A DNA stretch of 64,000 nt from Thermoflexus hugenholtzii (GCF_018771565.1 NZ_CP076326.1:2356001-2420000); one strand, 5' to 3'; positions 46,119 to 56,413 are shown, counted from the first letter of the stretch. Numbers and translations: made by a program. Notes: generated by a model not told the origin, from the letters alone.

Positions 46119-46805
46119 CCCCGCCTCGAGGCGATCCTCCCCGAGCCAGGGGGGGTCTTCGAGGTCCAGGAGGGGGGCGATGTAGGGATCATCAAGGCAG
46201 CCGCTGCGGACCCACTGGCGGAGGGCGACGCGGTCGGGGAGCCCCAGGCGGTGCAGGAGCCAGCGGAGGTGGGTGCGGATGGAGGTGGGGCGCCGGCGGA
46301 GGGCCTGGGCGATCTCCTTGTCGCTCCAGCCACGGGCGACCCCCAGGGCCACGGCCCGCTGGCGGGGGGAGAGGGCCGCCCAGGGCTCCCCGAAGCGAAC
46401 CCACCAGGCCTGGGCCCGGCGCCGGTCGGCGGGGTGCCAGGAGAGGGTGCCCTGGAGGGCGGCACGGAGGCGAACGCGGAGGAGAGGGAGGGGCAGGGTG
46501 GTGAAGAGGACGGCGCAGGCGCCGGCCTTCCAGGCGAGAGCGAGGCCGGCCGGATAGGGATCCGCGAGGAGGAGGAAGCCGTCGAGGGCGATCCCCTCCT
46601 GGCGGAGGGCGTGGAGGAGGCGCGGGCCGGAGCCATCGGGGAGGGCGAAGTCGATGAGGAGAACGGCGGGGGGCTGGCGGCGGACGCGGCCAAGGGCCTC
46701 CGCCACGGTGGGGGCGATCCAGGCCACGGGGAAGCCCTCCGCTTCAGCCAGGGCCTGGAGGCCGAGGGCCCGGAGGGGGCATCCGCTCACCACGCCGATC
46801 GCCAT
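46104..46805 (-). CDS. LuxR-family response-regulator-like transcription factor
   Basis: A 233-residue protein. Residues 1-115 form a degenerate receiver domain: LLIDFALPDGSG has the acceptor-type Asp near 51, but the usual DD pair near the N-terminus is absent (GVVSGCPLRALG), so phosphorylation is doubtful. The C-terminal helix-turn-helix is LSPRQRAVALGVARGWSDKE then IAQALRRRPTSIRTHLRWLL. No histidine kinase is adjacent. It is the first gene of the co-directional accessory block and may control locus F or more of the block (inference). ATG 46805 follows GGAGGGAACG. Confidence 0.85.
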   Translation of the reverse strand: MAIGVVSGCPLRALGLQALAEAEGFPVAWIAPTVAEALGRVRRQPPAVLLIDFALPDGSGPRLLHALRQEGIALDGFLLLADPYPAGLALAWKAGACAVLFTTLPLPLLRVRLRAALQGTLSWHPADRRRAQAWWVRFGEPWAALSPRQRAVALGVARGWSDKEIAQALRRRPTSIRTHLRWLLHRLGLPDRVALRQWVRSGCLDDPYIAPLLDLEDPPWLGEDRLEAGFLQK

Positions 46806-46834
46806 GGCGTTCCCTCCGCCCGAATTCTATCTCT

Positions 46835-46863
46835 ATCTTAGGATTCTCACACATTCGGATCAA
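46835..46863 (-). promoter_or_regulatory. Candidate sigma-70-type promoter of the LuxR-family gene
   Basis: On the minus strand TTGATC (46863-46858), 17-bp spacer and TAAGAT (46840-46835). Transcription would start near 46829, about 24 nt before the ATG. Confidence 0.5.
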
Positions 46864-47370
46864 GGGGTGGACCGGGAGGATCGGATTCGGATTCGGCTTG
46901 AACGCCCGGGAATAGGCCTTGCTGAGGGATCCATGGCAGATGGATAAGCTTTGGGATACGGCGCCAATCCCGGATTGGGCTCCGCGATCCCGATGACCAT
47001 CCGATCCTCCTCGCTGTTGCTTCCCATGTGAAATACCCGGTGAGCCGTCTTATGGTGGGGGGTCTTTCTTCGGATTCTCCATGCCAATCGTGACAAGAGC
47101 GTGACAAAACCGGGCCCCGATGGGTTAGAATTCCGCAGCGGATCGCGAGCGGGAGGGACGATCCGGCGGGTTGTTCGGCTCCTCCGGGGGACTTGCGGCT
47201 GGGCCTGGGCGGGCGACCCGCGCACGGGTTTCAAGCGGAGGGATCAGGGGACTTCCCCGTAAAGGCGGGGAGGGCCGCAGGCCAACCGGGTTTTCCCCGG
47301 CTCGGTCCGGCCCTCCCCGCAGCGCGCGCGAATCCAATCCTCCACGGTTGTCGACTCTATGCCCTCCGGA
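46864..47370. other. Gene-free stretch with a large hairpin
   Basis: No gene is supported. The most distinct structure is a perfect 13-bp stem, GCGGGGAGGGCCG (47265-47277) with CGGCCCTCCCCGC (47308-47320), enclosing a second hairpin CCGGG-TTTT-CCCGG (about 47286-47300). It could be a terminator for the YceI-like gene, a repeat or part of an RNA. Confidence 0.5.
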
Positions 47371-48111
47371 TCACGGCTGCCGCTGAAGCACTGCGTCCAC
47401 CTCGAGCCGGATGGTCTCATCCACGCTCAGCACCACGGGCACGCGAGGCGGCTCCAGCCCGAAGTCAGCGAAGGTGAACTGGGTGCGCGCCCGGGCGATG
47501 ATGCGATCCCCCTCCACCCGCGCCGTCACCTCCCAGGTCACCGGACGGGTGGCTTCCCGGATCGTCAGATCCCCGATCAGCCGGAAGGTGTGCTCACCTG
47601 AGGTGGGAAGGGGCGAGGGCAGCCCCTGGATCTCGCGAGGGACGAAGACGGCATACGGATAGCGGTCGGCCTGCAAGGTGTTGCGCCGGATGAAGTTGTC
47701 CCGCCGCGCCTGATCGCTGGTCAGCGTGCGCAGGTCCACCTGGAAGCGCGAGGCCTCGGGGACGATACGGTCCCCCTCCATGACCAGCACTCCGGTGATG
47801 GCCCGCGTGGTCCCCACGGCATCGCTGGGCAGATTCACCCCTACCAGCTGTTCCCGCACCCGGTAGCGGGCCTCGCTTTCCGCCGGGACGACCTCATAGG
47901 CGATGCGAGCCCCTGCGGCCGCATCGGAGGGGGCTGCGGTGGGGGTGGGCGCGGGCGCAGCCGGAGGCGTGCCCTCCCCGCCCGGAGCGGGCGTGGGGAT
48001 GGCGGGGGTCGTCGGAGGCGCCCCGGGCGGGGCCGGGGCCGCGCAGGCGGCCATCAGGCCGCCGATCAGGAGCAGCAGAAGCGCGCTCGGCAGGAGACGT
48101 GCAGGAGCCAT
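47371..48111 (-). CDS. YceI-like lipoprotein
   Basis: A 246-residue protein. The signal sequence ends with lipobox GLMAAC and is followed by a Pro/Ala-rich linker of about 60 residues. The remaining 180 residues match the YceI lipid-binding barrel: ESEARYRVREQL, FQVDLRTLTSDQARRDNFIR, TFRLIGDLTIREATRPVTWE and RTQFTFADFGLEPP. YceI proteins bind isoprenoid or amphiphilic molecules outside the cytoplasm. Last gene of the minus-strand block running from 55430. Confidence 0.9.
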   Translation of the reverse strand: MAPARLLPSALLLLLIGGLMAACAAPAPPGAPPTTPAIPTPAPGGEGTPPAAPAPTPTAAPSDAAAGARIAYEVVPAESEARYRVREQLVGVNLPSDAVGTTRAITGVLVMEGDRIVPEASRFQVDLRTLTSDQARRDNFIRRNTLQADRYPYAVFVPREIQGLPSPLPTSGEHTFRLIGDLTIREATRPVTWEVTARVEGDRIIARARTQFTFADFGLEPPRVPVVLSVDETIRLEVDAVLQRQP

Positions 48112-48154
48112 CTTTTCTCACCTCCCGGATGAGATGTTCGAACGGACGAGGGGC

Positions 48155-48742
48155 TCAAGCCTGAAGGGGCCGGAGCGCCCGGATCAGATAGGCGTCCTCA
48201 TGCTGCCAGTCCGTGGGGAGGATATGGAAGCCGGCAGCCTCCAGGGCCTGACGGACGATCTCCGGAGGCAGCCGGTGATCCCGCGGCGGACCCTCTTCGT
48301 GAACCGCGTCCGGCCGCCAGTCCAGCAACCCGACCCGCCCGCCGGGCCGCAGGACCCGATGGAGCTCCCGCATCAGCGCGTCGAGGGGCTCCACCTCGTG
48401 GACGATGAAAGCTCCCCACACAGCGTCCACGGAGGCGTCCGGCAGCTCGATGCGCGGGAGCTCCGAGCGCAAGAGGCGCACCCAGGGCGGGGGCTGTCGA
48501 TCGGCCAGGGCCTCCAGCATCTCCGGGCTCGCATCCAGGGCCCAGACGATCCCATCCGGGCCCACGAGCTCCGCCAGGGGGAGGGTCCAGAACCCGGGTC
48601 CACACCCCAGATCCACCACCGTCTCGCCGGGCTGCAGGTGGAGGACGGCGAGCAAGCGGGGCGGATCCCACTTCGCCCAGCGGGCGGGATCCAGCAACAG
48701 CGCCCGCTTTCGGGGATCAAAGCGCCGTTCGTGAGCAGCCAT
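48155..48742 (-). CDS. SAM-dependent class I methyltransferase
   Basis: A 195-residue enzyme of the UbiE/COQ5-like type. SAM motif I is [10 protein letters not shown] (41-50), the acidic loop is [10 protein letters not shown], and motif II includes [19 protein letters not shown]. The early [11 protein letters not shown] segment is frequent in small methyltransferases of this kind. The substrate is unknown; it sits between the ABC exporter genes and the YceI-like gene, with an 11-bp gap to the ATPase. Confidence 0.9.
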   Translation of the reverse strand: MAAHERRFDPRKRALLLDPARWAKWDPPRLLAVLHLQPGETVVDLGCGPGFWTLPLAELVGPDGIVWALDASPEMLEALADRQPPPWVRLLRSELPRIELPDASVDAVWGAFIVHEVEPLDALMRELHRVLRPGGRVGLLDWRPDAVHEEGPPRDHRLPPEIVRQALEAAGFHILPTDWQHEDAYLIRALRPLQA

Positions 48743-48752
48743 GGCGGCCTCC

Positions 48753-49469
<717 letters not shown>

Positions 49470-49564
49470 CCCTCCTCCTCCCATGGCGTGTGCGAGGGTT
49501 TCGGACCTCCGTTCATTCTGCCTTCGGCCGGCCCGGAGCGCCACAAGACGGGATCCCGCCTGCC

Positions 49565-50812
49565 TCATTCATATCGAAGGGCTTCGATGGGATTCAGGGC
49601 GGCGGCCCGGGCGGCCGGGTAGATGCCGAAGAACACGCCCACGGCCACGGCGAAGGTCAGGGCCAGGGCGATCACATCTCCGCTCACCACCGGGCGCAGC
49701 GTCCCGGTCCCGACCGGGATGCCGCGGATGAGGTTGGCTACGCCGATCCCCAGCCCCACCCCGATCAGCCCGCCCAGGCCGCTCAGGGTGACGGCCTCGG
49801 TGAGGAACTGGAGCAGGATGTCCCGCCGCCGCGCCCCCACGGCTTTGCGCAGGCCGATCTCCCGCGTCCGCTCCGTCACCGAGACCAGCATGATGTTCAT
49901 GATCCCAATGCCCCCCACGATCAGGGAGATGGCGGCGATGGCCCCCAGGAAGACCGTAAGGGTCCCCGTGATCTGGGCCGAGGTCTGGATCAGGTCCTGC
50001 TGGCTGATGAGGGTGAAATCGTCGTCGTCGCCATCCAGGAGGCGGTGGCGCTCCCGCAGGGTGGAGCGGGCGGCCTCCATCACCGCCGGCATCGCGGCCG
50101 TGCTCTCCGCCTGGATCAGGATCTGGGAGACCACCTCGCTGCCCCGGAACTGGCCGCCCCGGGCCAGCCGCTGCAGGGCGGTGGACAGCGGGACGAAGAT
50201 CTGGTTGTCGGGGCTGCCGAACCCGGTTCCACCCACCGGGGCGAGGACGCCGATCACGCGGAAGGGGATGTTGTTGAGCCGGACGAACCCCCCGATGGGA
50301 TCCCCGTCGGGGAAGAGCTGGGCGGCCACGTTCGCCCCCAGGACCGCCACGGGGGCCCCGGTCTCCACATGGGCGGGGGCGAGGAGGTCGCCGCTGGCCA
50401 CCTGGAGGTTGCGGACGGCGAAGAACTCCGGCGTCACGCCCTGGACGGAGACCCTCAGATTGCTCCGCCCGAGGATCACCTGGGCGTTCGTCTGGAAGAC
50501 CGGGGCCACCGCCGTCACCCCGGGCAGCTCCGCCAGGGCCCGGGCGTCGGCCGCGGTCAGCGTGGAGGCGGAGCCGGGCGCCTGGGCGATCCCGCCCACC
50601 CGCAGGCTGCCCGGCGTCACGAAGATCAGGTTGGTCCCAACCCGCTCGATCTGGGCGCGGACCGCCTCCTGAGTTCCCCGGCCGATGCTCATCAGGGCGA
50701 TCACCGAGGCCACCCCGATGATCACCCCCAGCATCGTCAGGAAGGAACGCATCTTGTTGGCCATCAGGCTCGCCATCGCCGTTCGAAATCCCTCCAGAAG
50801 GCTCATTCCCAC
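49565..50812 (-). CDS. MacB-type ABC exporter permease
   Basis: A 415-residue permease with one N-terminal helix ([20 protein letters not shown]), an extracytoplasmic MacB_PCD domain (about 45-270) containing [15 protein letters not shown] and [18 protein letters not shown], and three C-terminal FtsX helices, the first followed by [20 protein letters not shown]. Such permeases drive export of peptides, antibiotics or lipoproteins by mechanotransmission. It lies 66 bp downstream of the adaptor gene and 95 bp upstream of the ATPase gene. Confidence 0.94.
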   Translation of the reverse strand: MGMSLLEGFRTAMASLMANKMRSFLTMLGVIIGVASVIALMSIGRGTQEAVRAQIERVGTNLIFVTPGSLRVGGIAQAPGSASTLTAADARALAELPGVTAVAPVFQTNAQVILGRSNLRVSVQGVTPEFFAVRNLQVASGDLLAPAHVETGAPVAVLGANVAAQLFPDGDPIGGFVRLNNIPFRVIGVLAPVGGTGFGSPDNQIFVPLSTALQRLARGGQFRGSEVVSQILIQAESTAAMPAVMEAARSTLRERHRLLDGDDDDFTLISQQDLIQTSAQITGTLTVFLGAIAAISLIVGGIGIMNIMLVSVTERTREIGLRKAVGARRRDILLQFLTEAVTLSGLGGLIGVGLGIGVANLIRGIPVGTGTLRPVVSGDVIALALTFAVAVGVFFGIYPAARAAALNPIEALRYE

Positions 50813-50878
50813 CTCCCCTTCGTCATCCCGGCGGATGAAGCGGGCGCCAAGTCGCCTCGTCGATAGGGGCCGACGGGC

Positions 50879-52282
50879 TCACCGGAAGACCCCGGGGCCG
50901 AAGAAGCCGGGTCCCGGGACGCGGGTGCCGGAGGCCCCCGACTGGGCGGCCGGCACCACCACGACATCCCCCTCCTGCAGCCCCTCCAGGACCTCCGCCA
51001 TCGTGTCCCCACGCATCCCGATCCGCACCGGGACGGTCTCCGTCTGGTCGCCGCGCATGACGGTGACGAAGGTCTGCCCGCCCCGAGCGATCAGCGCCCG
51101 CCGCGGGACGAGCAGCGCGTTCTCCCGGCGGGCGACGGCGATCTGGACCTGCACGGTCATCCCCGCCCGCACGGACGGCGCGTTCTCCTCCAGGGCGATG
51201 GTCACCGGGAAGTTCACCACCCCCTGGATCTGGGAGCCCATCGGCGCCACCGAGACGACCTTCCCCTTGAGGCGGGTGTCGGGCGTGGCCTCGGGGATGA
51301 TGACCGCCTCCTGCCCCGGAGCCACCTGGGCGACGTCCACCTCAGGGAGGTTCACCACCACCTCCAGGTGGTTCAGATCCCCGAGGGTGATGGCTGGCAT
51401 TCCGGTGGGGGCAGGGCTTCCTTCCACCAGGTTCACCGCCGTCACCACTCCGTCGATGGGAGCCACCAGCCGGGCCTGCTCCAGGCGCAGCTCCAGCTGG
51501 CGCACCGCGATCTCCGCCTGCTGCACCTGATACTGCGCCAGCTGCACGTCCAGGCTGGGGTCCTGCACCTGCAGGCGGGTCAGATTCGCCCGGGCCTGAG
51601 CCAGAGCGGCCTCGGCCGCTTTCAGTTGCTGCTCCGTGGGTCCGGATTGGGCCTTCTCGTATTGCAGGCGGGAGACCTCGGCCTGCAGCTCCGCCTGCCC
51701 CACCCGCGCCTGGGCCAGCTCCAGATCCACTGAGGAAGCGCCGGGCGAGCCGGCCGTCTTATCCCGGCTGAGCTGGGCCTGCCACAGGGCGTTCTTGGCC
51801 ACCTCATAGTTCAGCCGGGCGATCTCCCGATCGCGGGGATCCGGGCCGGACTTCAGGGCCTCCAGGCTGGCCTGGGCGTTGGCCAGGGCCGCCTGCGCCG
51901 CCGCCAGGTCGGCCGGGCGGGCCCGGGCGGTCGCCTGGGCCTGGGCCAGCCGGATGCGGGCGATCTCCAGGTTGATGCGAGCGTTCTGCAGCTGGAGCTC
52001 CAGATCCCGCGTGTCCAGCTCCGCCAGCACCTGGCCGGCTTTCACCGTGTCCCCCACCCCGACGTAAACCTTGCGCACGATGCCGGATTGGGGGAAGGCC
52101 AGGTTCACCAGGGTGTGGGGCTGAAGATTGCCGGACCCGCTGACGGTGACCTCCAGGGTGCCCCGGCGCACCCGGACCACCGTGTTCTGACCCTGCGGGG
52201 ACTGGGCCGTCGAAGCCCCCGCGCAGGCGACGGCCAGGGTCAGGATCAGCGAGACGAGGACCCCCCATCGTCCTTTCCGCAT
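50879..52282 (-). CDS. MacA-like efflux adaptor (HlyD/RND-type), lipoprotein
   Basis: A 467-residue adaptor. The start at 52282 follows GGAGGAACCG and gives a lipobox LAVACA. Barrel-sandwich and lipoyl half motifs (VRKVYVGVGDTVKAGQVLAEL, LVAPIDGVVTAVNLVEGSPA) flank a 200-residue coiled-coil hairpin rich in Ala, Gln and Leu. The beta-barrel and membrane-proximal domains follow (DTRLKGKVVSVAP, NALLVPRRALIARGG). It connects the permease to the cell surface. Together with the next two genes it forms a tripartite-like exporter without an outer-membrane partner in the window. Confidence 0.92.
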   Translation of the reverse strand: MRKGRWGVLVSLILTLAVACAGASTAQSPQGQNTVVRVRRGTLEVTVSGSGNLQPHTLVNLAFPQSGIVRKVYVGVGDTVKAGQVLAELDTRDLELQLQNARINLEIARIRLAQAQATARARPADLAAAQAALANAQASLEALKSGPDPRDREIARLNYEVAKNALWQAQLSRDKTAGSPGASSVDLELAQARVGQAELQAEVSRLQYEKAQSGPTEQQLKAAEAALAQARANLTRLQVQDPSLDVQLAQYQVQQAEIAVRQLELRLEQARLVAPIDGVVTAVNLVEGSPAPTGMPAITLGDLNHLEVVVNLPEVDVAQVAPGQEAVIIPEATPDTRLKGKVVSVAPMGSQIQGVVNFPVTIALEENAPSVRAGMTVQVQIAVARRENALLVPRRALIARGGQTFVTVMRGDQTETVPVRIGMRGDTMAEVLEGLQEGDVVVVPAAQSGASGTRVPGPGFFGPGVFR

Positions 52283-52303
52283 CGGTTCCTCCGTTTCCAA
52301 GAG

Positions 52304-53605
52304 CTAACGGGAGAGGGTTTCCTGCAAGCCCTGAATGAGCAGCTCCTTCTCCAGATCCGTGAGGCGCGCCTCCGGATGGGTGAGCAGGTAATCCGCCGGC
52401 GGCATGCTTCCGTTACGGATCACCTGAGCGATCTCCTCCACCAAGCGGGCTTTGCGGGCCGGCGACAGCGCCGCCGGATCCAGCTCGGAGAGGTTGAGGG
52501 CCTGCCGGCCCTCGCTCACGTGCAGGACGGTCAGCCAGGAGGCCGGCGCGACCGCGGTATACCAGGGCCAGCGCGTCTCGTTGCTGTGGCAGTCCGTGCA
52601 CGCCCGCTGCCAGAGGGCCTGGGTCTGGGGAGAGTCCCATGAGATAGTCGTCCGAACCGGCGGGTTGGCGCGCGGGACCGGGATCAGCTGGGCGATCAGC
52701 AAGGCGGCCAGGCTCAGCATGGCCCCGGCGCCCAGGGCCCGAAGGCCCTCTCGTGGCCGATCCCCTTCGATCTCCACAGCGGGGGCGGCCTCGGCGCCCC
52801 ATCGGCGTCGGCTCCAGCCCACCGCCCCCAGCGCGAGGAGCGCCAGGGCGCTCAGGATGCCGGCTCCGACGGCCATCGTGGACGGAGCCACCCGCACCCG
52901 TGCCAGCCCCTCCGGCGGCCTCCCCGGGAAGGGCCCTGCGAACGGCTCTCCACGGAATCGCTCCCCCGGCGCGCCGAAAGGCGGCACGGCGCGGGCGCCT
53001 TCGCCCATGGTCTCTGGAGGGCCCAGGAAGCCCGGTGCCCCACCGGGCCCGAAGCTCCCCCGAGGCCCTGCAAAGGCCGGAGCCGGCCCCCGGGCCATCG
53101 CCAGCAGGAAGGCCAGAAGGAGCGAGAGGCCTGCGACCAGCCCGCTGATCCCTCCCAGCCCCAGCAGGGCCTGAACCCACCCGCGGATCCGAGACGGGAG
53201 CTCCATCCGCAGGCCCGCGACGGTGACCGCGATGAGCAACAGCACCGCGCTACCCACGGTCCAGAGGGCAGCGAACGGCCCCACCGTGCCGATCTGAAGG
53301 AGGAACATCAGGAGCCCCAGGAGCGTCAGGAACAGCAACCAGGCGGGCAGGACCAGCAGAATCTTCCGGGGCCACGGGGCGGGCCGGAGGGCGGCGATCC
53401 CGGCCACGAGGGCGGCGACCCCCAGAGCCGATAAGACGCTCACCCCGATGGCCCAGCGGGAGATTTGCTGCAGGGCCGTGAACCCGGTCACGTTCCGATA
53501 AAGGAAGCCGAAGCGGGCCCCCAGGACCATCAGGGCGCCGTAAAGCAGGGTTCCCAGCGCGATCCCCCAGAGCGGGATCAGGAAGCCAAGCCCTCGTCGA
53601 CCCAT
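52304..53605 (-). CDS. Membrane protein with C-terminal haem-binding (CxxCH) domain
   Basis: A 433-residue protein. The first 230 residues contain at least five hydrophobic segments, one before and one after a Gly/Pro-rich loop (FAGPRGSFGPGGAPGFLG). The C-terminal 110 residues match the haem-binding domain of PF14376 type: CTDCHSNETRWPWYT (haem c attachment near 336-340), APASWLTVLHVSEGRQALNL and SMPPADYLLTHPEARL. This predicts one covalent haem outside the membrane. Located between kinase and exporter genes; role may be redox sensing or electron transfer (inference). Confidence 0.85.
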   Translation of the reverse strand: MGRRGLGFLIPLWGIALGTLLYGALMVLGARFGFLYRNVTGFTALQQISRWAIGVSVLSALGVAALVAGIAALRPAPWPRKILLVLPAWLLFLTLLGLLMFLLQIGTVGPFAALWTVGSAVLLLIAVTVAGLRMELPSRIRGWVQALLGLGGISGLVAGLSLLLAFLLAMARGPAPAFAGPRGSFGPGGAPGFLGPPETMGEGARAVPPFGAPGERFRGEPFAGPFPGRPPEGLARVRVAPSTMAVGAGILSALALLALGAVGWSRRRWGAEAAPAVEIEGDRPREGLRALGAGAMLSLAALLIAQLIPVPRANPPVRTTISWDSPQTQALWQRACTDCHSNETRWPWYTAVAPASWLTVLHVSEGRQALNLSELDPAALSPARKARLVEEIAQVIRNGSMPPADYLLTHPEARLTDLEKELLIQGLQETLSR

Positions 53606-53629
53606 GGGTTCCTCCGGATGTAGAGGATG

Positions 53630-55222
53630 TCAGAAGGCCGTCCTCTCGCCGCGCAGCGGGAGGATCAGCTCAAAGCGACTGCCCTGACCCGGTTGGCTGT
53701 GCACCTCCACCTGTCCGCCATGGGCCTCCACGATCCAGCGCACGATGGCCAGGCCCAGACCGCTTCCCTCCGCCGGGGCGTTCCGCCCCCGATAGAAGCG
53801 CTCGAAGATATGGGGAAGGTCCTCCGGATCGATCCCCGACCCGGTGTCCTCCACCCAGATGCGGACGCGCTCCCCTTCCCGCCGGGCGCCCACCGTGATC
53901 CGCCCCCCGGGTGGCGTGAACTTGACCGCGTTGTCCAGCAGGTTGGCCAGGGCCATCTCCAGGCGCCACCGATCCCAGATCCCCTCGATGGGCTCCGGCG
54001 GGAGCTCGAGGGAGAGGGCGATCCCCTTCCGGGCTGCTCCTTCCCGGAACAGGGAGAGCGCGGCCCGGAGGACATCCTCCAGGGCATGGGGGGCGAGGTC
54101 CAGGGAGATCAGGCCGGCCTCCAGACGGGAGAGATCCAGGAGGTTGTGGGTGATCCAGGCCAGTCGATCCACCTGAGCCTGACTCTCGGCGAGGAAGGCG
54201 GCCCGGGCCTCCGGATCCTCCGCCGCCGGCCCCTGCAGGAGCTCCAGGAAGGTGCGGAGGGCAGTCAGCGGCGTGCGGAGCTGATGGGAGGCGTCGGCGA
54301 TGAAGTGACGCAGGGCGTCCCGCTCCCGGGCGAGGGCTGTGAAGCTGGCCTGCAGGCGCTCGGCCATCCGGTTGAGCTCGGCAGCGAGATGCCGCAGCTC
54401 CACCGGCCCGGCCTCCGGCGCGCGGACGTGGAGGTTTCCCTCGCCCATCTGCACCGCCGCGTGGGCCAGCCGCCGGATGGGGCGGCTCAGCGCCTCGCTC
54501 ACCCCCAGGCCCAGCAGCCCGGCCAGCAGGGCGGCGACGAGGCCGGCCAGGGCGAAGGCGCGGGTGGTGGCGGCGATCACCTCCAGGCTGGGCTCCACCC
54601 CGGCCTGCAGCTCCACATACCCGATGGGTGCCTGGGGATCCCCGATGGGCGCCCGCGCCATTAGCGGGAGCGAGGGCGCGGTGACCTCCTCTCCCGCCTC
54701 CGCGGACCCGGGGAGCGTCTCAAAGTGGAAGCGGCTGCCCCACGGACTGCGGAACTGGCGGATCCGCATCCAGCGCATCCCGGGGGGGCTATAGGCGGGC
54801 CAGCCCTCCCGGCCCCGCAGATAGAGGGAGCTCCACGGAGGGACCTCCGTTCCCCCCGCGCCAGGAGTGGGCGCAGGGGCGGCCCAGAAAGCCTCCCCCG
54901 CAGGGCCGGTGGGGAAGCCCGAATCGGCCAGCACCCGGCCCTGGGCGTCCAGGATGCGCACCCGGGCGTTCCCCAGGAAGGCGGTGGCGTAGGCCAGGCG
55001 GGTCAACCCCTCCGGCCAGGGCTCCGGCTCCATGAACATCCGGGCCTGCCGGGCCACAGCCTCCGCGTTCGCCCGCAGCACCGCCTGCTCCTGCCGGATC
55101 CCATACGCCCGCAGCAGGCTCACCGTCAGCACCCCGGTGATCCCCACCGCCACGATGCTGAGGAGCAGATAGCTTCCGATCAGCCACCCGCGAATGGAGC
55201 GGATCCGCCCGAACGTCCGCAT
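53630..55222 (-). CDS. Sensor histidine kinase
   Basis: A 530-residue kinase. TM1 (about 13-34), an extracytoplasmic sensor region to about 205, TM2 (TRAFALAGLVAALLAGLLGL), HAMP (SRPIRRLAHAAVQMGEGNL), H-box HFIADASHQLRTPLTALRTF near 305 with the phospho-His, then N-box NLLDNAVKFTPPGG, G1 DTGSGIDPEDLPHIFERFY and G2 GSGLGLAIV. The likely partner is the OmpR-type regulator at 56721-57419, separated from it by a toxin-antitoxin pair. ATG 55222 follows GAGGAGG. Confidence 0.94.
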   Translation of the reverse strand: MRTFGRIRSIRGWLIGSYLLLSIVAVGITGVLTVSLLRAYGIRQEQAVLRANAEAVARQARMFMEPEPWPEGLTRLAYATAFLGNARVRILDAQGRVLADSGFPTGPAGEAFWAAPAPTPGAGGTEVPPWSSLYLRGREGWPAYSPPGMRWMRIRQFRSPWGSRFHFETLPGSAEAGEEVTAPSLPLMARAPIGDPQAPIGYVELQAGVEPSLEVIAATTRAFALAGLVAALLAGLLGLGVSEALSRPIRRLAHAAVQMGEGNLHVRAPEAGPVELRHLAAELNRMAERLQASFTALARERDALRHFIADASHQLRTPLTALRTFLELLQGPAAEDPEARAAFLAESQAQVDRLAWITHNLLDLSRLEAGLISLDLAPHALEDVLRAALSLFREGAARKGIALSLELPPEPIEGIWDRWRLEMALANLLDNAVKFTPPGGRITVGARREGERVRIWVEDTGSGIDPEDLPHIFERFYRGRNAPAEGSGLGLAIVRWIVEAHGGQVEVHSQPGQGSRFELILPLRGERTAF

Positions 55223-55244
55223 GGTGCCTCCTCAAAGACCAGAC

Positions 55245-55272
55245 GTAGGGCAACTGCAAGCAGTTGCCCTAC
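55245..55272. repeat. Palindrome (dispersed repeat copy 2)
   Basis: GTAGGGCAACTGC (55245-55257) and GCAGTTGCCCTAC (55260-55272) form a perfect 13-bp inverted repeat. It matches the palindrome at 21339-21366 except for one base pair changed in both arms. The element supplies the TAG stop of the small membrane protein gene next to it. Confidence 0.88.
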
Positions 55273-55430
55273 TCAGTGGGGACCGGCATCGGAGAGGCGG
55301 CGGGAGCCGGAGCGGCCATAACTCGGGAGAGCACACCTCCGCGGGCGAGCAGGAACAGCGCCCCCACGACGACGCCGATCAGCCCTGCCATTCCCAAAAC
55401 CCCCGGACTGATCCATACCCACCGGCGCAT
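55269..55430 (-). CDS. Small single-helix membrane protein
   Basis: A 53-residue protein (MRRWVWISPGVLGMAGLIGV...) with one transmembrane helix and a Pro/Ala-rich external tail. The ATG at 55430 follows GAGGGAGG; longer frames upstream look non-coding. Its stop codon lies inside a palindromic repeat, 46 bp before the kinase start. It may be co-transcribed with the kinase. No family recognised. Confidence 0.6.
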   Translation of the reverse strand: MRRWVWISPGVLGMAGLIGVVVGALFLLARGGVLSRVMAAPAPAASPMPVPTE

Positions 55431-55668
55431 CGATTCGCCTCCCTCTCCACAAGGCCTGTCCGTAATGATCATGCTACGCCCGGAGCATTGCGCCCCTGTT
55501 GTCCCTCCGTTAAGGCTCCTTAACAGGATGGCTGGATTTGCCATTGGGCCTTGAACCATGGGGGGAAGCCTGGACGGGGCTTGCGGAGGGATTTTTCCTT
55601 AGCTTCTCCCGCAGGCGGCGGATAACGAAGAACCGGGGATGCTGGCTCTCCAGGCGAAGCGTATGCCT

Positions 55669-56181
55669 CTAAGGCAGAGGGGCATTGGCGATCCAGTGGC
55701 GCTGTATGCCCGGCACACGATCGAAATCCCGGTCGTCAGAGGCAATCGCGGGGACGTTCAGGCGCTCCATGATGGCGACGTGGAGAGCGTCTCGAGGCAA
55801 CAGTCCGTATCGGGAGGCGTGGTGCAGGAAACGATATGCATCCTCCGTTTCCACACCGACCAGATGCACGTTAGGCAAACGAAGTAGCATCTCAATAGCC
55901 TTGCGAATTGGCGGCGCGTGACGTCTTACCAGCCCTGCAGGATCCTGGCGTAACCCTGTGAGAGGATGCTGGCCTTCCTGTTCGCGAATGCGTGCTAACA
56001 GCAAGCGGTAAAACAGTTCATCCAGGACAGGAACTCCTACCAGGGCGACAATCTCTCCCTTAACGACGCGCTCCAGGAAAGAACGAACAACCGTCAGATA
56101 TTGTCGGTCGGAACGGAGATACATGTACCACACATTGGTGTCCACATAGACAGGGCCGGGAGGGACCTCATCGAGCCTCAT
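55669..56181 (-). CDS. PIN-domain toxin (VapC-like ribonuclease)
   Basis: A 170-residue PIN protein with the first catalytic Asp in VYVDTNVWYMYL (about 14), an acidic DELFYRLL, and the later RDALHVAIME and ASDDRDFDRVPG, which complete the metal site. PIN toxins cut tRNA or rRNA when free of antitoxin. ATG 56181 follows GGAGGCTTTT and overlaps the antitoxin stop by 14 bp, typical of a translationally coupled pair. GC is lower than in the surroundings. Confidence 0.88.
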   Translation of the reverse strand: MRLDEVPPGPVYVDTNVWYMYLRSDRQYLTVVRSFLERVVKGEIVALVGVPVLDELFYRLLLARIREQEGQHPLTGLRQDPAGLVRRHAPPIRKAIEMLLRLPNVHLVGVETEDAYRFLHHASRYGLLPRDALHVAIMERLNVPAIASDDRDFDRVPGIQRHWIANAPLP

Positions 56182-56413
56182 AAAAGCCTCCAACTTCCAG
56201 GTCGAAGTCATAAAACTCAAAAGGTTCCTCCCCCAGGCATCCAGCCAGTTCATCCAGCGTCCGATAAGGATCAGTCGGCTCTTCTGGAAGGATGGAGATC
56301 TCCCCCTTCCGCACAACAAGACGTACCCGTTTGCCCAGGAGGGCTTCGTCCAGCAACTCTCGAGGCAATATAAGCGCCCCTTCCGCCTCCACCGTCATCT
56401 CCCGCTCCGTCAT
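56168..56413 (-). CDS. AbrB-like antitoxin
   Basis: An 81-residue protein. The N-terminal half resembles a SpoVT/AbrB swapped-hairpin DNA-binding domain (LILPRELLDEALLGKRVRLV, then VRKGEISILP). The C-terminal tail (CLGEEPFEFYDFDLEVGGFY) likely wraps the toxin. Such antitoxins bind both toxin and their own promoter. ATG 56413 with GGGAGGTG upstream; a GTG 9 nt earlier is possible. Confidence 0.82.
   Translation of the reverse strand: MTEREMTVEAEGALILPRELLDEALLGKRVRLVVRKGEISILPEEPTDPYRTLDELAGCLGEEPFEFYDFDLEVGGFYEAR

Noticed and set aside
46860-47234. Small open frames upstream of the LuxR-type gene
   Set aside because: Ser/Arg/Pro-rich composition, no ribosome sites and overlap with hairpins.
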